Source: an uncultured Alphaproteobacteria bacterium
GTDB taxonomy: Bacteria; Pseudomonadota; Alphaproteobacteria; RF32; CAG-239
Assembly: GCA_934271715.1 (NCBI GenBank)
Contig: CAKQRZ010000011.1
Coordinates: forward strand, 18,217-82,216
Length of the DNA: 64,000 nt
Direction of reading: 5' to 3'
The notes beneath the pieces were generated by a model. That model was not told the origin of the DNA, did not search any database, and saw only the letters and a program-made list of their open reading frames with translations. A program made the position numbers and the translations under genes. Of the stretch, positions 17,294 through 26,396 are shown one piece after another. Position 1 is the stretch's first letter, and each line of letters begins with the position of its first letter.

Positions 17294-17610
17294 TGCATAT
17301 ACTGTTCAATCCAACGGCTGAAATGAGTTATGAACGAGCCGATAAACGCAATGCAAAGCAGCAAAACATACGGAGCAATGTCATATCCGGCAAAAGGCGG
17401 AACTTTAGCACGGATATATTTATAAGCCGGTTCTGTCAGCAGTTTCAAAATCTGCATGAATTTTTCGGCATATTTATTGTGGACAGTCATCAGCTTATAG
17501 TGCAGCATCCAATACAGGATAATATCCACGGCGACGATTTTGAAATAAATTCCGATGACCGCGCTTAAAATATCAAGTACAGGCATAAGAAACAGTCCGA
17601 TAATTCCCAT
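17290..17610 (-). CDS. YggT-family membrane protein
   Basis: 106 residues with two hydrophobic segments (about 5-35 and 75-97) and 'LTEPAYKYIRAKVPPFAGYD', the YggT pattern (L.EP....R..iP..gg.D). YggT proteins are inner-membrane proteins linked to osmotic tolerance and cell-division machinery. Overlaps the DUF167 gene by four bases. Confidence 0.88.
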   Translation of the reverse strand: MGIIGLFLMPVLDILSAVIGIYFKIVAVDIILYWMLHYKLMTVHNKYAEKFMQILKLLTEPAYKYIRAKVPPFAGYDIAPYVLLLCIAFIGSFITHFSRWIEQYMQ

Positions 17611-17632
17611 TTGTTTTTTCTCCTATAACGTA

Positions 17633-18529
17633 TTAGCGGTTGGACTTTCCGCTTTCATAGTTTTCTTCTAGCATATTAAAACGGCTGCTGTCAAACCTTC
17701 TTTTTTGCAAAGCGCCGCGCAGTTCGGAAATGCGTCCGCCGATATCGTCAAAAAATGTAGAGCTTTTCCCGATGTTTGATTCAAACATGGCGCTGAGGTT
17801 GTTTGAATTTATGGCGCCGGTCGCGCGGGTTTCCCGCCGCAGCTGCAGCAGCATGAGCCTCCGCAGCCAGTTGTCAAAAGAATAATCCTCCGACAAGTCT
17901 TCGTCATCATCGTGACTGATACCCAGATTTTCTTTTTCTTTAGGGCTGATAGTATAGCCATAGCCCAGTCCCTGCAGCGATTTCAGCATTTTATATATAA
18001 GCTTGGCACGTTCATAATCCTGCACATCGGTGTTTACGGCAACCGCGTCTTTGGTATATTTGCGGATAAGGTCGTTAAGCTCGCGCAGGCTGCGGACTTT
18101 ATAAATAAGCTGTCCGGTAAGTTCGGGATTATCTAAGGAGTGGCAGGATTTAAGCAGCGCCAGCAGCGTAAAAACCTGAAATTCTTTTTTATTTATCTTG
18201 TCTAAAAAGTTTTTGCGCTCTTCATAATCTTCTTCGGTTATATAGCCGTCATTCATATGCTTTATGGTTTTTAAGGCCGCTTCCATAAGGTCATGATAGC
18301 GTTCGTCAAACGGCTTTTCTTCATTTTCGCCGTTCAGCGGATATTGCAGAGTCTGAATAACTTCAGAACGGGAATATTGAGCATTTCCGATAGTTATGGA
18401 ATCGGATTTAGGCGCCAGAATCAGCTCGCGCAGAACATCGCGCGCTCCGGCTTTATCAAGCTGCGGATAGCATTGCTGCACCACCTGATATAAAGAATCA
18501 AAATATTTGCCGTCCTGATAGGGAAACAT
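17633..18529 (-). CDS. Hypothetical protein coupled to the TerB-like gene
   Basis: 298 residues, no signal peptide or membrane segment, mostly charged helix, with an acidic patch 'GISHDDDEDLSEDYSFDNWL' about residue 210. I recognise no domain. Its ATG shares a base with the TerB-like stop (TGATG), so the two are translated together and probably work together. Cytoplasmic by inference. Confidence 0.75.
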   Translation of the reverse strand: MFPYQDGKYFDSLYQVVQQCYPQLDKAGARDVLRELILAPKSDSITIGNAQYSRSEVIQTLQYPLNGENEEKPFDERYHDLMEAALKTIKHMNDGYITEEDYEERKNFLDKINKKEFQVFTLLALLKSCHSLDNPELTGQLIYKVRSLRELNDLIRKYTKDAVAVNTDVQDYERAKLIYKMLKSLQGLGYGYTISPKEKENLGISHDDDEDLSEDYSFDNWLRRLMLLQLRRETRATGAINSNNLSAMFESNIGKSSTFFDDIGGRISELRGALQKRRFDSSRFNMLEENYESGKSNR

Positions 18530-18969
18530 CAGTCTTTTTCCTCAAAAATTATTTTTGCCTGCTCCAGCCAGATAATATGGTCAATAATCCAGTTGCTGAT
18601 TTGCTCTATTTTTTCCAGTTCTACGCCCATGGCTAAGCCGATTTTGCCGATGATAAGCGTTTCATTGTCCGAAAGAACATTGTCAACGTGCGAAAGCATG
18701 CACATTTCACGCACCAGTTCCAAAGCTAAATGGCGGTTTTTAATGTTTTCCGCATCTTTTATAACCTTTTCGGTGTCCTGTCCCTCTATAATTTCTGAAA
18801 GATTGTCAATGCCGTGAGAAACCGCCGCTTCGGTAATAAACTTTAATTCGTCGTTGTCAAAATTGCCGTCGGCGCCGGCCACAGCGATAAGCACTTCAAA
18901 AAAAATCCGCTTTTCTTCGGTGCTTGCCGAATCCAAATATGATGGTAAAATTTCTCTAATGCCGTCCAT
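18529..18969 (-). CDS. TerB-like protein
   Basis: 146 residues. AGGAG lies eight bases before the ATG at 18969, inside the reading frame of an alternative start 15 bases earlier. The helical acidic repeats 'VAGADGNFDNDELKFITEAA' and 'HVDNVLSDNETLIIGKIGLA' fit the TerB/TerB-like fold (AxADGxxxxxE), which binds metal through Asp/Glu. TerB-like domains are linked to tellurite and membrane-stress systems. A TerY-type triad lies 4.5 kb away on the same strand, though with other genes between. Confidence 0.75.
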   Translation of the reverse strand: MDGIREILPSYLDSASTEEKRIFFEVLIAVAGADGNFDNDELKFITEAAVSHGIDNLSEIIEGQDTEKVIKDAENIKNRHLALELVREMCMLSHVDNVLSDNETLIIGKIGLAMGVELEKIEQISNWIIDHIIWLEQAKIIFEEKD

Positions 18970-19104
18970 AACAGCTCTCCTCATGTTAAACTGCCTTTTA
19001 TGTTAAAGAAAATCTCTTAATTTTTCAACAAAAAAAGTGTTTGTAAAAAATTAAACTTTGGCGTACATAATATGTTTATGTTATAACAACTTTATGAGGA
19101 CGCA

Positions 19105-20439
19105 GTGTCTAAAAAATATTTTATCAAAACTTTCGGCTGTCAGATGAATGTGTATGATTCTTCGCGTATTGCCGATATGTTGAAAAAAGAAGGCTATGAA
19201 GAAGCCAAAAAACAAGAAGATGCCGATTTGGTGCTGTTTAACACCTGTCATATCAGGGAAAAAGCGGCGGAAAAGTTATTTTCAGATTTGGGAAGAGCCC
19301 GCGAAATTGCCGATGAACGTTTACAAAACGGTAAAAAAACAGTGATAGGCGTTGCCGGCTGCGTGGTTCAGGCCGAAGATGAGCAAATTGTTAAACGCGC
19401 GCCGTTTGTGGATTTTGCTGTTGGTCCTTTGATGTATTATAAAATTCCGCAGATGCTGAAAGAAATAGAACATAAAAAAGGCCATGCCGGTTTGCTGAAT
19501 ACCGAGTTTTCGGCCGATAGTAAATTTGACTTTTTGCCGGAAAATAAGGCGCAAGGAGCTTGCTCTTATTTGGCGGTGCAGGAAGGATGTAATAATTTTT
19601 GTACCTATTGCGTGGTTCCGTATACCCGCGGCGCCGAATATTCGCGTCCGGTTGCCGAAGTGCTGAAAGAAGCAAAACGTTTGATTGCCACCGGTACTTT
19701 GGAATTAAATTTGCTGGGGCAGAATGTAAATTCGTATCACGGTGAAGACGAAAACGGCAAAGAGCGAAATTTTGCCTATTTGTTGCGCCGTGTGGCCGAA
19801 TTGGACGGTTTGAAACGTTTGCGCTATACCACTTCTTATCCCGCAGATGTCGACGATGATTTAATTGCCTGCCATCAGGATTTGAAAGTTTTGATGCCTT
19901 ATTTGCATTTACCGATTCAATCCGGTTCGGATAAAATTTTGAAGGCGATGAATCGCCGCCATACTTCGGGCGACTATTTGCGAATCGTTGAAAAACTGCA
20001 AAAAGCTAATCCGGATTTGCGAATGTCTTCAGATTTTATTGTCGGTTTTCCGGGGGAAACAGACGAGGATTTTCAGGCGACTTTAGATGTGGTAAATCAA
20101 GTGAAGTATATTCAGGCGTTTTCATTTAAATATAGTCGTAGGGCAGGTACTCCGGCGGCGGTTATGCCTAATCAGGTAGAAGAAAAAATTAAAAAAGAAC
20201 GTTTGGATATTTTACAGACGTTGCTGTTTTCATATCAAGAGGCGTTTAACAAATCTTGCGTGGGCAAAGTTATGCCGGTGCTGTTTGAGCAAAAAGGCCG
20301 CCATAAAGGGCAGCTAATCGGGCGTACACCGTATATGCAGAACTTGCATATTGAAACGGAAAGTGCTAATATAAATAAAATTATTAATGTGGAAGTTACC
20401 GAAGCGACCACAAACTCTTTAAGCGGAAAGGAGATTTAG
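19105..20439 (+). CDS. miaB: tRNA-2-methylthio-N6-dimethylallyladenosine synthase MiaB
   Basis: 444 residues from a GTG with GAGG seven bases before. UPF0004 domain 'FIKTFGCQMNVYDSSRIADM' and 'LVLFNTCHIREKAAEK' (first Fe-S cluster Cys), radical-SAM triad 'GCNNFCTYCVVPYTRG', and a C-terminal TRAM domain. It methylthiolates i6A37 of tRNAs. First gene of miaB-phoH-ybeY-lnt, a typical alphaproteobacterial order. Confidence 0.97.
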   Translation: MSKKYFIKTFGCQMNVYDSSRIADMLKKEGYEEAKKQEDADLVLFNTCHIREKAAEKLFSDLGRAREIADERLQNGKKTVIGVAGCVVQAEDEQIVKRAPFVDFAVGPLMYYKIPQMLKEIEHKKGHAGLLNTEFSADSKFDFLPENKAQGACSYLAVQEGCNNFCTYCVVPYTRGAEYSRPVAEVLKEAKRLIATGTLELNLLGQNVNSYHGEDENGKERNFAYLLRRVAELDGLKRLRYTTSYPADVDDDLIACHQDLKVLMPYLHLPIQSGSDKILKAMNRRHTSGDYLRIVEKLQKANPDLRMSSDFIVGFPGETDEDFQATLDVVNQVKYIQAFSFKYSRRAGTPAAVMPNQVEEKIKKERLDILQTLLFSYQEAFNKSCVGKVMPVLFEQKGRHKGQLIGRTPYMQNLHIETESANINKIINVEVTEATTNSLSGKEI

Positions 20440-20441
20440 TC

Positions 20442-21410
20442 ATGGCTGAAATTTGTTTTGAACTGTTTAACAATCAACTTGTGCAACAGCTGGTGGGGGC
20501 GGCAGATTCAAATTTGCGCCTGATTGAAAAAATGCTGAATGTAGAAATTTTGAGCTTTGGCAATCAAATTACGGTTAAAGGTGCCGCCAGTGATGTCGAA
20601 AGCGCTAAGAATGCTATCGAGCTGCTCTATAATAAAGTAAGCCGCGGTATTGAAATCGGCGAGCAAGAAGTTAAAGCTGCGGTGCGTATGAGCGGAGAAT
20701 GCCATACGGAAGATGATAAGCAGAACTTAAATGATATTGTGTTGAAAACTAAAAAACGCTATATCTATCCGCGTTCGGCCACCCAAGCTAAGTACATTCA
20801 GGAAATGATGAAAAACGAGCTGGTATTCGGCCTTGGCCCTGCCGGTACGGGTAAAACTTATTTGGCGGTGGCGCTGGCTGTTTCTATGATGCTTGAAGGT
20901 ACGATTGATAAAATTATCTTGTCACGTCCGGCGGTGGAAGCAGGTGAAAATTTGGGATTTTTGCCAGGTGATTTGAAAGAAAAGGTCGACCCGTATCTGC
21001 GTCCGCTGTATGATGCTTTGTACGAAATGCTGCCGGCAGAGCAGGTTGATAAAAAATTGGCGCTGGGCGAAATTGAAATTGCTCCGTTGGCGTTTATGCG
21101 CGGACGTACTTTGGCAAATTCGTTTGTGATTTTGGATGAGGCGCAAAACACCACACCGATGCAAATGAAAATGTTTTTAACTCGTTTGGGCGAAAACTCC
21201 CGCATGGTTGTGAACGGCGACTTGAGTCAGGTCGACTTGCCGCGCGGTGTAATTTCCGGTTTGCGCGATGCTTTGGATACTTTGCGCAATGTGCCGAATA
21301 TTTCTTCGGTAACATTCAGCTCCAATGATGTTGTGCGTCATGGTTTGGTGGCTAAAATCGTTCAAGCCTATGAAGAAAAAAGCAAAAAGCTGCAAGAAGA
21401 ACATGATTGA
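20442..21410 (+). CDS. phoH: PhoH-family ATPase
   Basis: 322 residues. An N-terminal KH-like segment ('FGNQITVKGAASDVESAKNA'), then the PhoH P-loop ATPase: Walker A 'GPAGTGKTYLAVALAV', 'LSRPAVEAGENLGFLPGDLK', Walker B 'FVILDEAQNTTPMQMKMFLT', 'MVVNGDLSQVDLP'. The family is tied to RNA metabolism and accompanies ybeY. Two bases after miaB; its end overlaps ybeY by eight bases. Confidence 0.93.
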   Translation: MAEICFELFNNQLVQQLVGAADSNLRLIEKMLNVEILSFGNQITVKGAASDVESAKNAIELLYNKVSRGIEIGEQEVKAAVRMSGECHTEDDKQNLNDIVLKTKKRYIYPRSATQAKYIQEMMKNELVFGLGPAGTGKTYLAVALAVSMMLEGTIDKIILSRPAVEAGENLGFLPGDLKEKVDPYLRPLYDALYEMLPAEQVDKKLALGEIEIAPLAFMRGRTLANSFVILDEAQNTTPMQMKMFLTRLGENSRMVVNGDLSQVDLPRGVISGLRDALDTLRNVPNISSVTFSSNDVVRHGLVAKIVQAYEEKSKKLQEEHD

Positions 21411-21924
21411 TAGTTTTTTGAATTTAGATGTTGAAGATAACCGCTGGAGTTCGGCGGTTTCTCAAATAGAGAAAGTATCGGAAGATGTAAAAAACGCCGT
21501 GTTTGCTTATGTGGCTGAACATACCGAATCGGAAGTTTTACACGCTGGTTTGCCGATTATCGTTAATGTGTGTTTAAGCAGCGATGAGCGTGTGCACGCT
21601 CTTAATAAAGAGTTTCGCGGCATGGACAAGCCGACAAATGTGCTTTCTTTTGCCAATGTGGATTTTGAAGGCTTTGCGCAAGAGCGGGATTTGTATCAGG
21701 AAATTGAGCTTGGAGATATTATCATCGCTTTTGAAACTATGCAGAAAGAAGCCGATATTGAAGGAATTTCACTGCATGACCATTATTGCCATCTACTGGC
21801 GCATGGTTTGCTGCATTTGCTGGGGTTTGACCATCAAACAGAAGAAGAAGCCGAATATATGGAAGGCTTTGAGATAGAAATTTTGCAGTCTATGGGTATT
21901 GCGAATCCGTATAAGGAAGATTAA
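21403..21924 (+). CDS. ybeY: Endoribonuclease YbeY
   Basis: 173 residues from the ATG at 21403, inside the end of phoH, preceded by AAGAAGA. Zinc motif 'HLLAHGLLHLLGFDH' (HGxLHLxGxDH) near the C-terminus, plus 'LNKEFRGMDKPTNVLSFANV'. It matures 16S rRNA 3' ends and takes part in ribosome quality control. Abuts lnt directly. Confidence 0.95.
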   Translation: MIDSFLNLDVEDNRWSSAVSQIEKVSEDVKNAVFAYVAEHTESEVLHAGLPIIVNVCLSSDERVHALNKEFRGMDKPTNVLSFANVDFEGFAQERDLYQEIELGDIIIAFETMQKEADIEGISLHDHYCHLLAHGLLHLLGFDHQTEEEAEYMEGFEIEILQSMGIANPYKED

Positions 21925-23490
21925 GTGGCAAAACTAAAGGCAATATGGTTAAAAATTTGCGAAGCGGCAGCGCGGAGATATAAAACCTCGGCGCTGCTGT
22001 TTGGTTTGTTGCTGGTTGCCGCTTTGCCGCCGTTTTATCATACTTGGGCGGTGTTTGTCGCTTTTTGCGGCGTATTTGTCTTGAGCCAGGGGCAGAGCTC
22101 CGTAAAACGTTTGTCGGCTATTGGGTATTGGTTTGGTTTCGGTTATTTTTCCGCCGGATTTTATTGGGTTGGCAACGCGCTTTTGATAGACGCGGCCAAA
22201 ACAGGTTGGATGTATCCTTTTGTTTTGCTTTTGGGCGGCGGATTTTTTGGTTTGTTTACGATTTTTCCGTTTGCGCTGATGAAATTCGGCAAAACCCAAT
22301 TCAGTAAAATTTTACTTCTTGCCGCTGGTTGGTTTTTAAGCTCTGAGTGGCTGCGCAGTGTGTTTTTAACCGGTTTCCCGTGGAATCCGCTTAGTTCGGT
22401 GTTGGCATTTAATCCGTTGTGGCTGCAAACTTTGGCGTGGTGGGGAACTTATGGCTTATCTATGCTGATTGTGATTATCGCAACGCTGCCGGCGGTTTGG
22501 CTGATTAAACCTAACAAGCGCAATATATTAGCGCCGCTTTGCTCTTTGCTGCTGATTTCGGGGCTATACATATACGGCGATTTTGCTTTAGTGCAATGGG
22601 GTAAATTAAACGTTGGAGAGCAAATTCGCGTGCGTTTGGTACAGCCGAGCATTCCGCAAACTATGAAATGGAGCCGTGACGCGGTTGAAAAGAATTTTGC
22701 GCAATATATTGATTTAAGCCGCGCCGAAGGACTGGAAAATATTGATTTTGTTATTTGGGGAGAAACAGCCTCGCCGTTTAATTTGGCTTATGATTTAGAG
22801 CATCGTCTTATGGCGCAGGAAGCGGTACCGCCTAAAGGCTATTTGCTGGCGGGAATGCTGCAGGACGGATATGACCAAAACACCGGCGACTATTTATTAT
22901 ATAATTCTCTGGCGGCGATGGATTATTTTGGGCAAATTCATGATATATACAGCAAAAACCATTTAGTTCCGTTTGGGGAATATATTCCGCTCAGACAGTA
23001 TCTTCCAAAATGGATAAAACCTCTGACAAATATGGTGGGGCAGTTTGCCAAAGGGGAAAAGTATCAGACCATAAAACTGGAGGATTATGCCGAATTTGCT
23101 CCGCTTATTTGTTATGAAGTCATCTTTTCCGGACAAATTGTGCGTAAGCAAAATAAGCCGAAATGGGCGGTGGTGTTGACAAACGATGGTTGGTATGGTA
23201 TCAGCGCCGGCCCTTATCAGCATTTGGTGGCGGCACAAATGCGGGCGGTTGAAGAAGGAATTTCGGTTGTCCGCAGCGCAAACAGCGGAATCAGCGCCGT
23301 GATAAATCCCTATGGAAAAATAACCTCGAAAATAGGTTTGGCAGAGCGCGGCTATGTTGACGACACAGTAAAAATCAGCATGTCGCATGACACATTGTTC
23401 GGCAAGTATGGAAATACTATACCGCTGCTAATGGCTTTGCTGCTGATTTTGACAGCTGCCGGTTTGAACTATTTTACGAAAAAATCATAA
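21925..23490 (+). CDS. lnt: Apolipoprotein N-acyltransferase
   Basis: 521 residues from a GTG that abuts the ybeY stop, with AAGGAAGA upstream. About six N-terminal membrane helices, then a nitrilase-fold domain with the triad Glu in 'VIWGETASPFN', Lys in 'YSKNHLVPFGEYIP' and Cys in 'APLICYEVIF'. It adds the third acyl chain to lipoproteins at the inner membrane. Its 3' end overlaps the converging gene by six bases. Confidence 0.96.
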   Translation: MAKLKAIWLKICEAAARRYKTSALLFGLLLVAALPPFYHTWAVFVAFCGVFVLSQGQSSVKRLSAIGYWFGFGYFSAGFYWVGNALLIDAAKTGWMYPFVLLLGGGFFGLFTIFPFALMKFGKTQFSKILLLAAGWFLSSEWLRSVFLTGFPWNPLSSVLAFNPLWLQTLAWWGTYGLSMLIVIIATLPAVWLIKPNKRNILAPLCSLLLISGLYIYGDFALVQWGKLNVGEQIRVRLVQPSIPQTMKWSRDAVEKNFAQYIDLSRAEGLENIDFVIWGETASPFNLAYDLEHRLMAQEAVPPKGYLLAGMLQDGYDQNTGDYLLYNSLAAMDYFGQIHDIYSKNHLVPFGEYIPLRQYLPKWIKPLTNMVGQFAKGEKYQTIKLEDYAEFAPLICYEVIFSGQIVRKQNKPKWAVVLTNDGWYGISAGPYQHLVAAQMRAVEEGISVVRSANSGISAVINPYGKITSKIGLAERGYVDDTVKISMSHDTLFGKYGNTIPLLMALLLILTAAGLNYFTKKS

Positions 23491-25521
23491 TCCGCCGGTG
23501 TGGAACAGCTTGTTATATTTATAGACAGAGCCGTTTGGTATTGACCAGCTGAAGTCATTTTCCATGGCGGTGCGCTGCATTTGGTGCAGCTGTTTAGGCG
23601 ATGTGTAAAAACAGCGGATAGCTTTTTCCAGAGTTTCAAAATAGGCGTTAATGTTGTTTTTGAGGTGCTGAGCCTGCAGGTTCGGTCCGTAAACACGGTT
23701 TCTGTCGGCAAAAAATACTTCAGTTCGGAAACCGTCTACGCCGTCTTGAATGGTATCAACCAAACCGCCGGTAGAAGTGGCAATCGGCAGGCTGCCTTTC
23801 GCCATGGCTTCCATCTGCGTCAATCCGCAAGGCTCAAAATATGACGGCATCAGGTAAAAATCGGCAGCTAGCTGTACTGAATAGGCAAACTGGTCGTTAT
23901 AGCCGTGAAAAACAAAAATGCGTTTGGCAAAGTCACGGCAGATTTGCTTGGTATTATCTTTTAAGGCCATCAAGTCATGAAATAAATCTTTATTGCCGGC
24001 GCCGCCCAGTACAAAAATCGGAAAATCCTGCGGAGAGTTTTTGTATTTGTCGGCCATCCGCAAAATGGCGTTAACGGCGATATCATAGCCCTTTTGCTCC
24101 ACCAGACGGCTGGTCATGCAGATAAACGGTATATTTTCGGCTTCATGCAGAACAGAAAGAATATTGTCAAAACCATAGGTATCTATGTTTGGTATAACCT
24201 TTTGGCGGTAGTTTGCATCGGCGGCTAAATGCGACAGCAATTTTATACATTCTTTTTTGTTATGCAGCTTGTTCTGCAGCGAATGTTCGTTATAAACTTT
24301 AAACTGCGTGTCGCCGAAATAGCTATTTATTTGTTCAATTTTTTTAGCATTCGGAGAAATCAGCTTTTTTTCGTAGCCGTTGACAATACCGAAAAACGAA
24401 CGGCAGTTTTTACGGATTTTCAGAATATCGCGGAAGTCAAAGCCAAAGCTCTTTTCCCGCGATACTTCTTCCATGTAATTTTTAGAAACCGTAACAATGC
24501 GGTCGGCAAGGTGCATATTGCAGGAAGCCTGATTATAGGTATCGCCGACCAAAAGGGTGTTGGCGGTGCGCGGATTGCTGTTTTTTACGGCTTTGGCGTT
24601 TTTCAAAACCAAGGTGGCTAAATCTTCGTATAAAGAGTTTAAAATTTTAGAGGTGTTGTTGTAGTCCCAGCCCTGATAGCCCATGTGGTGGGCAATGTGG
24701 ATTACCGGAATATTGCTCAGCTGTTCGGCAGTTTCCGGCGCCAGGCGTTCAGCATAGACTTTTGCCAAAGTCAGATATTTAGTCAGACCGGAAATGGCGC
24801 CGCTGTGCCAATCGTTTGCCAGCAGCATATTCGGCAGGCGGATATTTTTAATTTGATTTAAGGCTATGCTTTCCAGCAAGCTGTAAACCGCTTTAGATAA
24901 AAAGGCAAAGCGCTCAACTTCATCAACATGCAGGCTGTTCAGCACATAGCAGCCGCCTTGTCCGGAGGGATTTTCGGCCGCCGGATTGATGGAGAAAAAC
25001 CGGTCGTTATGCAAAAACAAGTAGTCGGCGCCGTTTAGGTTTCCGGAGTATACTTCTGCCTTAAAATGGCAAAAACGGTTGCGGCTGCCCATAAACGGAA
25101 CTTTAACAGTGCAGAGTTTTTTCAGCTTTATCTGCCTGCCCTCGGCTCCGGTATAAACATCATCTTCAAAAGTGCATTTTTTACGTCCGGTGTCGCCTAA
25201 ATACATCGGGGTTATAATCGTGATATCGCTTTTTTGCGAAGCAAAAACAGAATTGTAATTTTCCGGCAATTCGGAAGCGACCATGCCCAAGCCGCCGCAT
25301 TTCATAAAAGTAGCGGTTTCGGCGGTTATCATCCAAGCGTGAATCTGTGAGCTTTCCGGCCAGCATTTATCAGTCAGGCATTGCTTTTTGCCCATATTCT
25401 GCATTTGCCGTAAAAGCGGATTATGAGGAGTGCCGTAATTTATACTAAACTTGTGTTTGTTGAAGTTTGTTGGTAAAAAAGAAAATTTATTTTTAGCCGA
25501 GCCAAGATTTAATATAGACAT
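23485..25521 (-). CDS. Glycogen synthase-like glycosyltransferase (GT5)
   Basis: 678 residues, about 200 longer than standard GlgA. Starch-synthase catalytic region: 'WMITAETATFMKCGGLGMVA' (Lys-x-Gly-Gly, ADP-glucose binding), 'MLLANDWHSGAISGL', 'VIHIAHHMGYQG', 'FGIVNGYEKK'. GT-B second half: 'CMTSRLVEQKGYDIA', 'FVFHGYNDQFAYSVQLAADF', 'MPSYFEPCGLTQMEAMAKGS', 'STGGLVDTI'. It adds ADP- or UDP-glucose to a glucan. Extra length lies in the first 60 residues and in insertions of the N-terminal half. No other glycogen genes are in the window. Confidence 0.85.
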   Translation of the reverse strand: MSILNLGSAKNKFSFLPTNFNKHKFSINYGTPHNPLLRQMQNMGKKQCLTDKCWPESSQIHAWMITAETATFMKCGGLGMVASELPENYNSVFASQKSDITIITPMYLGDTGRKKCTFEDDVYTGAEGRQIKLKKLCTVKVPFMGSRNRFCHFKAEVYSGNLNGADYLFLHNDRFFSINPAAENPSGQGGCYVLNSLHVDEVERFAFLSKAVYSLLESIALNQIKNIRLPNMLLANDWHSGAISGLTKYLTLAKVYAERLAPETAEQLSNIPVIHIAHHMGYQGWDYNNTSKILNSLYEDLATLVLKNAKAVKNSNPRTANTLLVGDTYNQASCNMHLADRIVTVSKNYMEEVSREKSFGFDFRDILKIRKNCRSFFGIVNGYEKKLISPNAKKIEQINSYFGDTQFKVYNEHSLQNKLHNKKECIKLLSHLAADANYRQKVIPNIDTYGFDNILSVLHEAENIPFICMTSRLVEQKGYDIAVNAILRMADKYKNSPQDFPIFVLGGAGNKDLFHDLMALKDNTKQICRDFAKRIFVFHGYNDQFAYSVQLAADFYLMPSYFEPCGLTQMEAMAKGSLPIATSTGGLVDTIQDGVDGFRTEVFFADRNRVYGPNLQAQHLKNNINAYFETLEKAIRCFYTSPKQLHQMQRTAMENDFSWSIPNGSVYKYNKLFHTGGL

Positions 25522-25672
25522 CACAATTACTTTCTATGCAAAATACACCTTTAGTGTATCATCAAAAATTCAAACATTCAACAGAAAAAGAACTTACGCT
25601 CTTGACTTGTCTGCGATTAGCCACTAAGTTCTATATAGATATTATCCAAACAAAATTAAAGAGGATGCAGGA

Positions 25673-26260
25673 ATGACTGATAAAAAAGAAAAGATATCCG
25701 CTGAAACCGAAAATAAAAAAGAACAAGCTGCGGCGGAAGAAAATTCTGAAGATGTGCAAAACTCCGAATGTAAAGATGAGCTGAGCCAGCTTAAGGAAGA
25801 AAATCAAAAACTAAAAGATTCTTTTTTGCGCGCGTATGCTGAGGCTGAAAATACCAAAAAACGCTGCCAGCAGGAAATTGAGAAAAATTCTAAGTTTGCC
25901 ATTTCTTCTTTTGCCAAAGAGCTGCTGGGCGTGGCTGATAATCTGCAGCGTGCTTTGAGCGCCGTTGACGATGAAACAAAGTCAAAATGCGAAGCTTTTA
26001 TTAAAGGCGTGGAGCTTACTCAGAATGAACTGACTAAAGTTTTCGGTAAATTCGGCATAAAAAAATTGGAAAGCCTTAATAAGGTTTTTGACCCGAATTT
26101 TGAACGCGTGGTGCAGGAAGTTGAAGATAAAGAAAAGCCTGCCGGCACGATTATTGCTGAATTACAGTCAGGCTATACGCTAAACGACCGCATTTTGCGC
26201 GAAGCCATGGTTGTGGTAACCAAGGGCGGAGATGTAGTATCTAAATCTGAAAAAAAGTAG
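25673..26260 (+). CDS. grpE: Nucleotide exchange factor GrpE
   Basis: 195 residues, AGGATG-type site before the ATG. Disordered acidic N-terminus, coiled coil ('LKEENQKLKDSFLRAYAEAE'), then the GrpE beta domain: 'NELTKVFGKFGIKKLESLNK', 'FDPNFERVVQEVEDKEKPAG', 'GYTLNDRILREAMVVVTKGG'. It releases ADP from DnaK. hrcA, its common partner, is not in the window. A TTGACT (25605-25610) with a poor -10 lies upstream. Confidence 0.95.
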   Translation: MTDKKEKISAETENKKEQAAAEENSEDVQNSECKDELSQLKEENQKLKDSFLRAYAEAENTKKRCQQEIEKNSKFAISSFAKELLGVADNLQRALSAVDDETKSKCEAFIKGVELTQNELTKVFGKFGIKKLESLNKVFDPNFERVVQEVEDKEKPAGTIIAELQSGYTLNDRILREAMVVVTKGGDVVSKSEKK

Positions 26261-26290
26261 ATAAAAGCGTTTTAAAATACCTAAAAATTT

Positions 26291-26319
26291 AAAAGTCCGT
26301 GCAGTTGCGGACTTTTTTA
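26291..26319 (+). terminator. Intrinsic terminator after grpE
   Basis: AAAAGTCCG pairs with CGGACTTTT across an eight-base loop, followed by T residues. It separates grpE from lptF. Confidence 0.85.
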
Positions 26320-26396
26320 TTTGACGCGGCAAAATAAATGGTATATTTGATAAATTGTTATTTATTACAAAAAAACTTGGCGTTATACTTTTGCGC

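Noticed and set aside
25600..25650. Heat-shock (RpoH) promoter before grpE
   Set aside because: TTGACT is present but the -10 region does not match the alphaproteobacterial heat-shock pattern; too weak to list.
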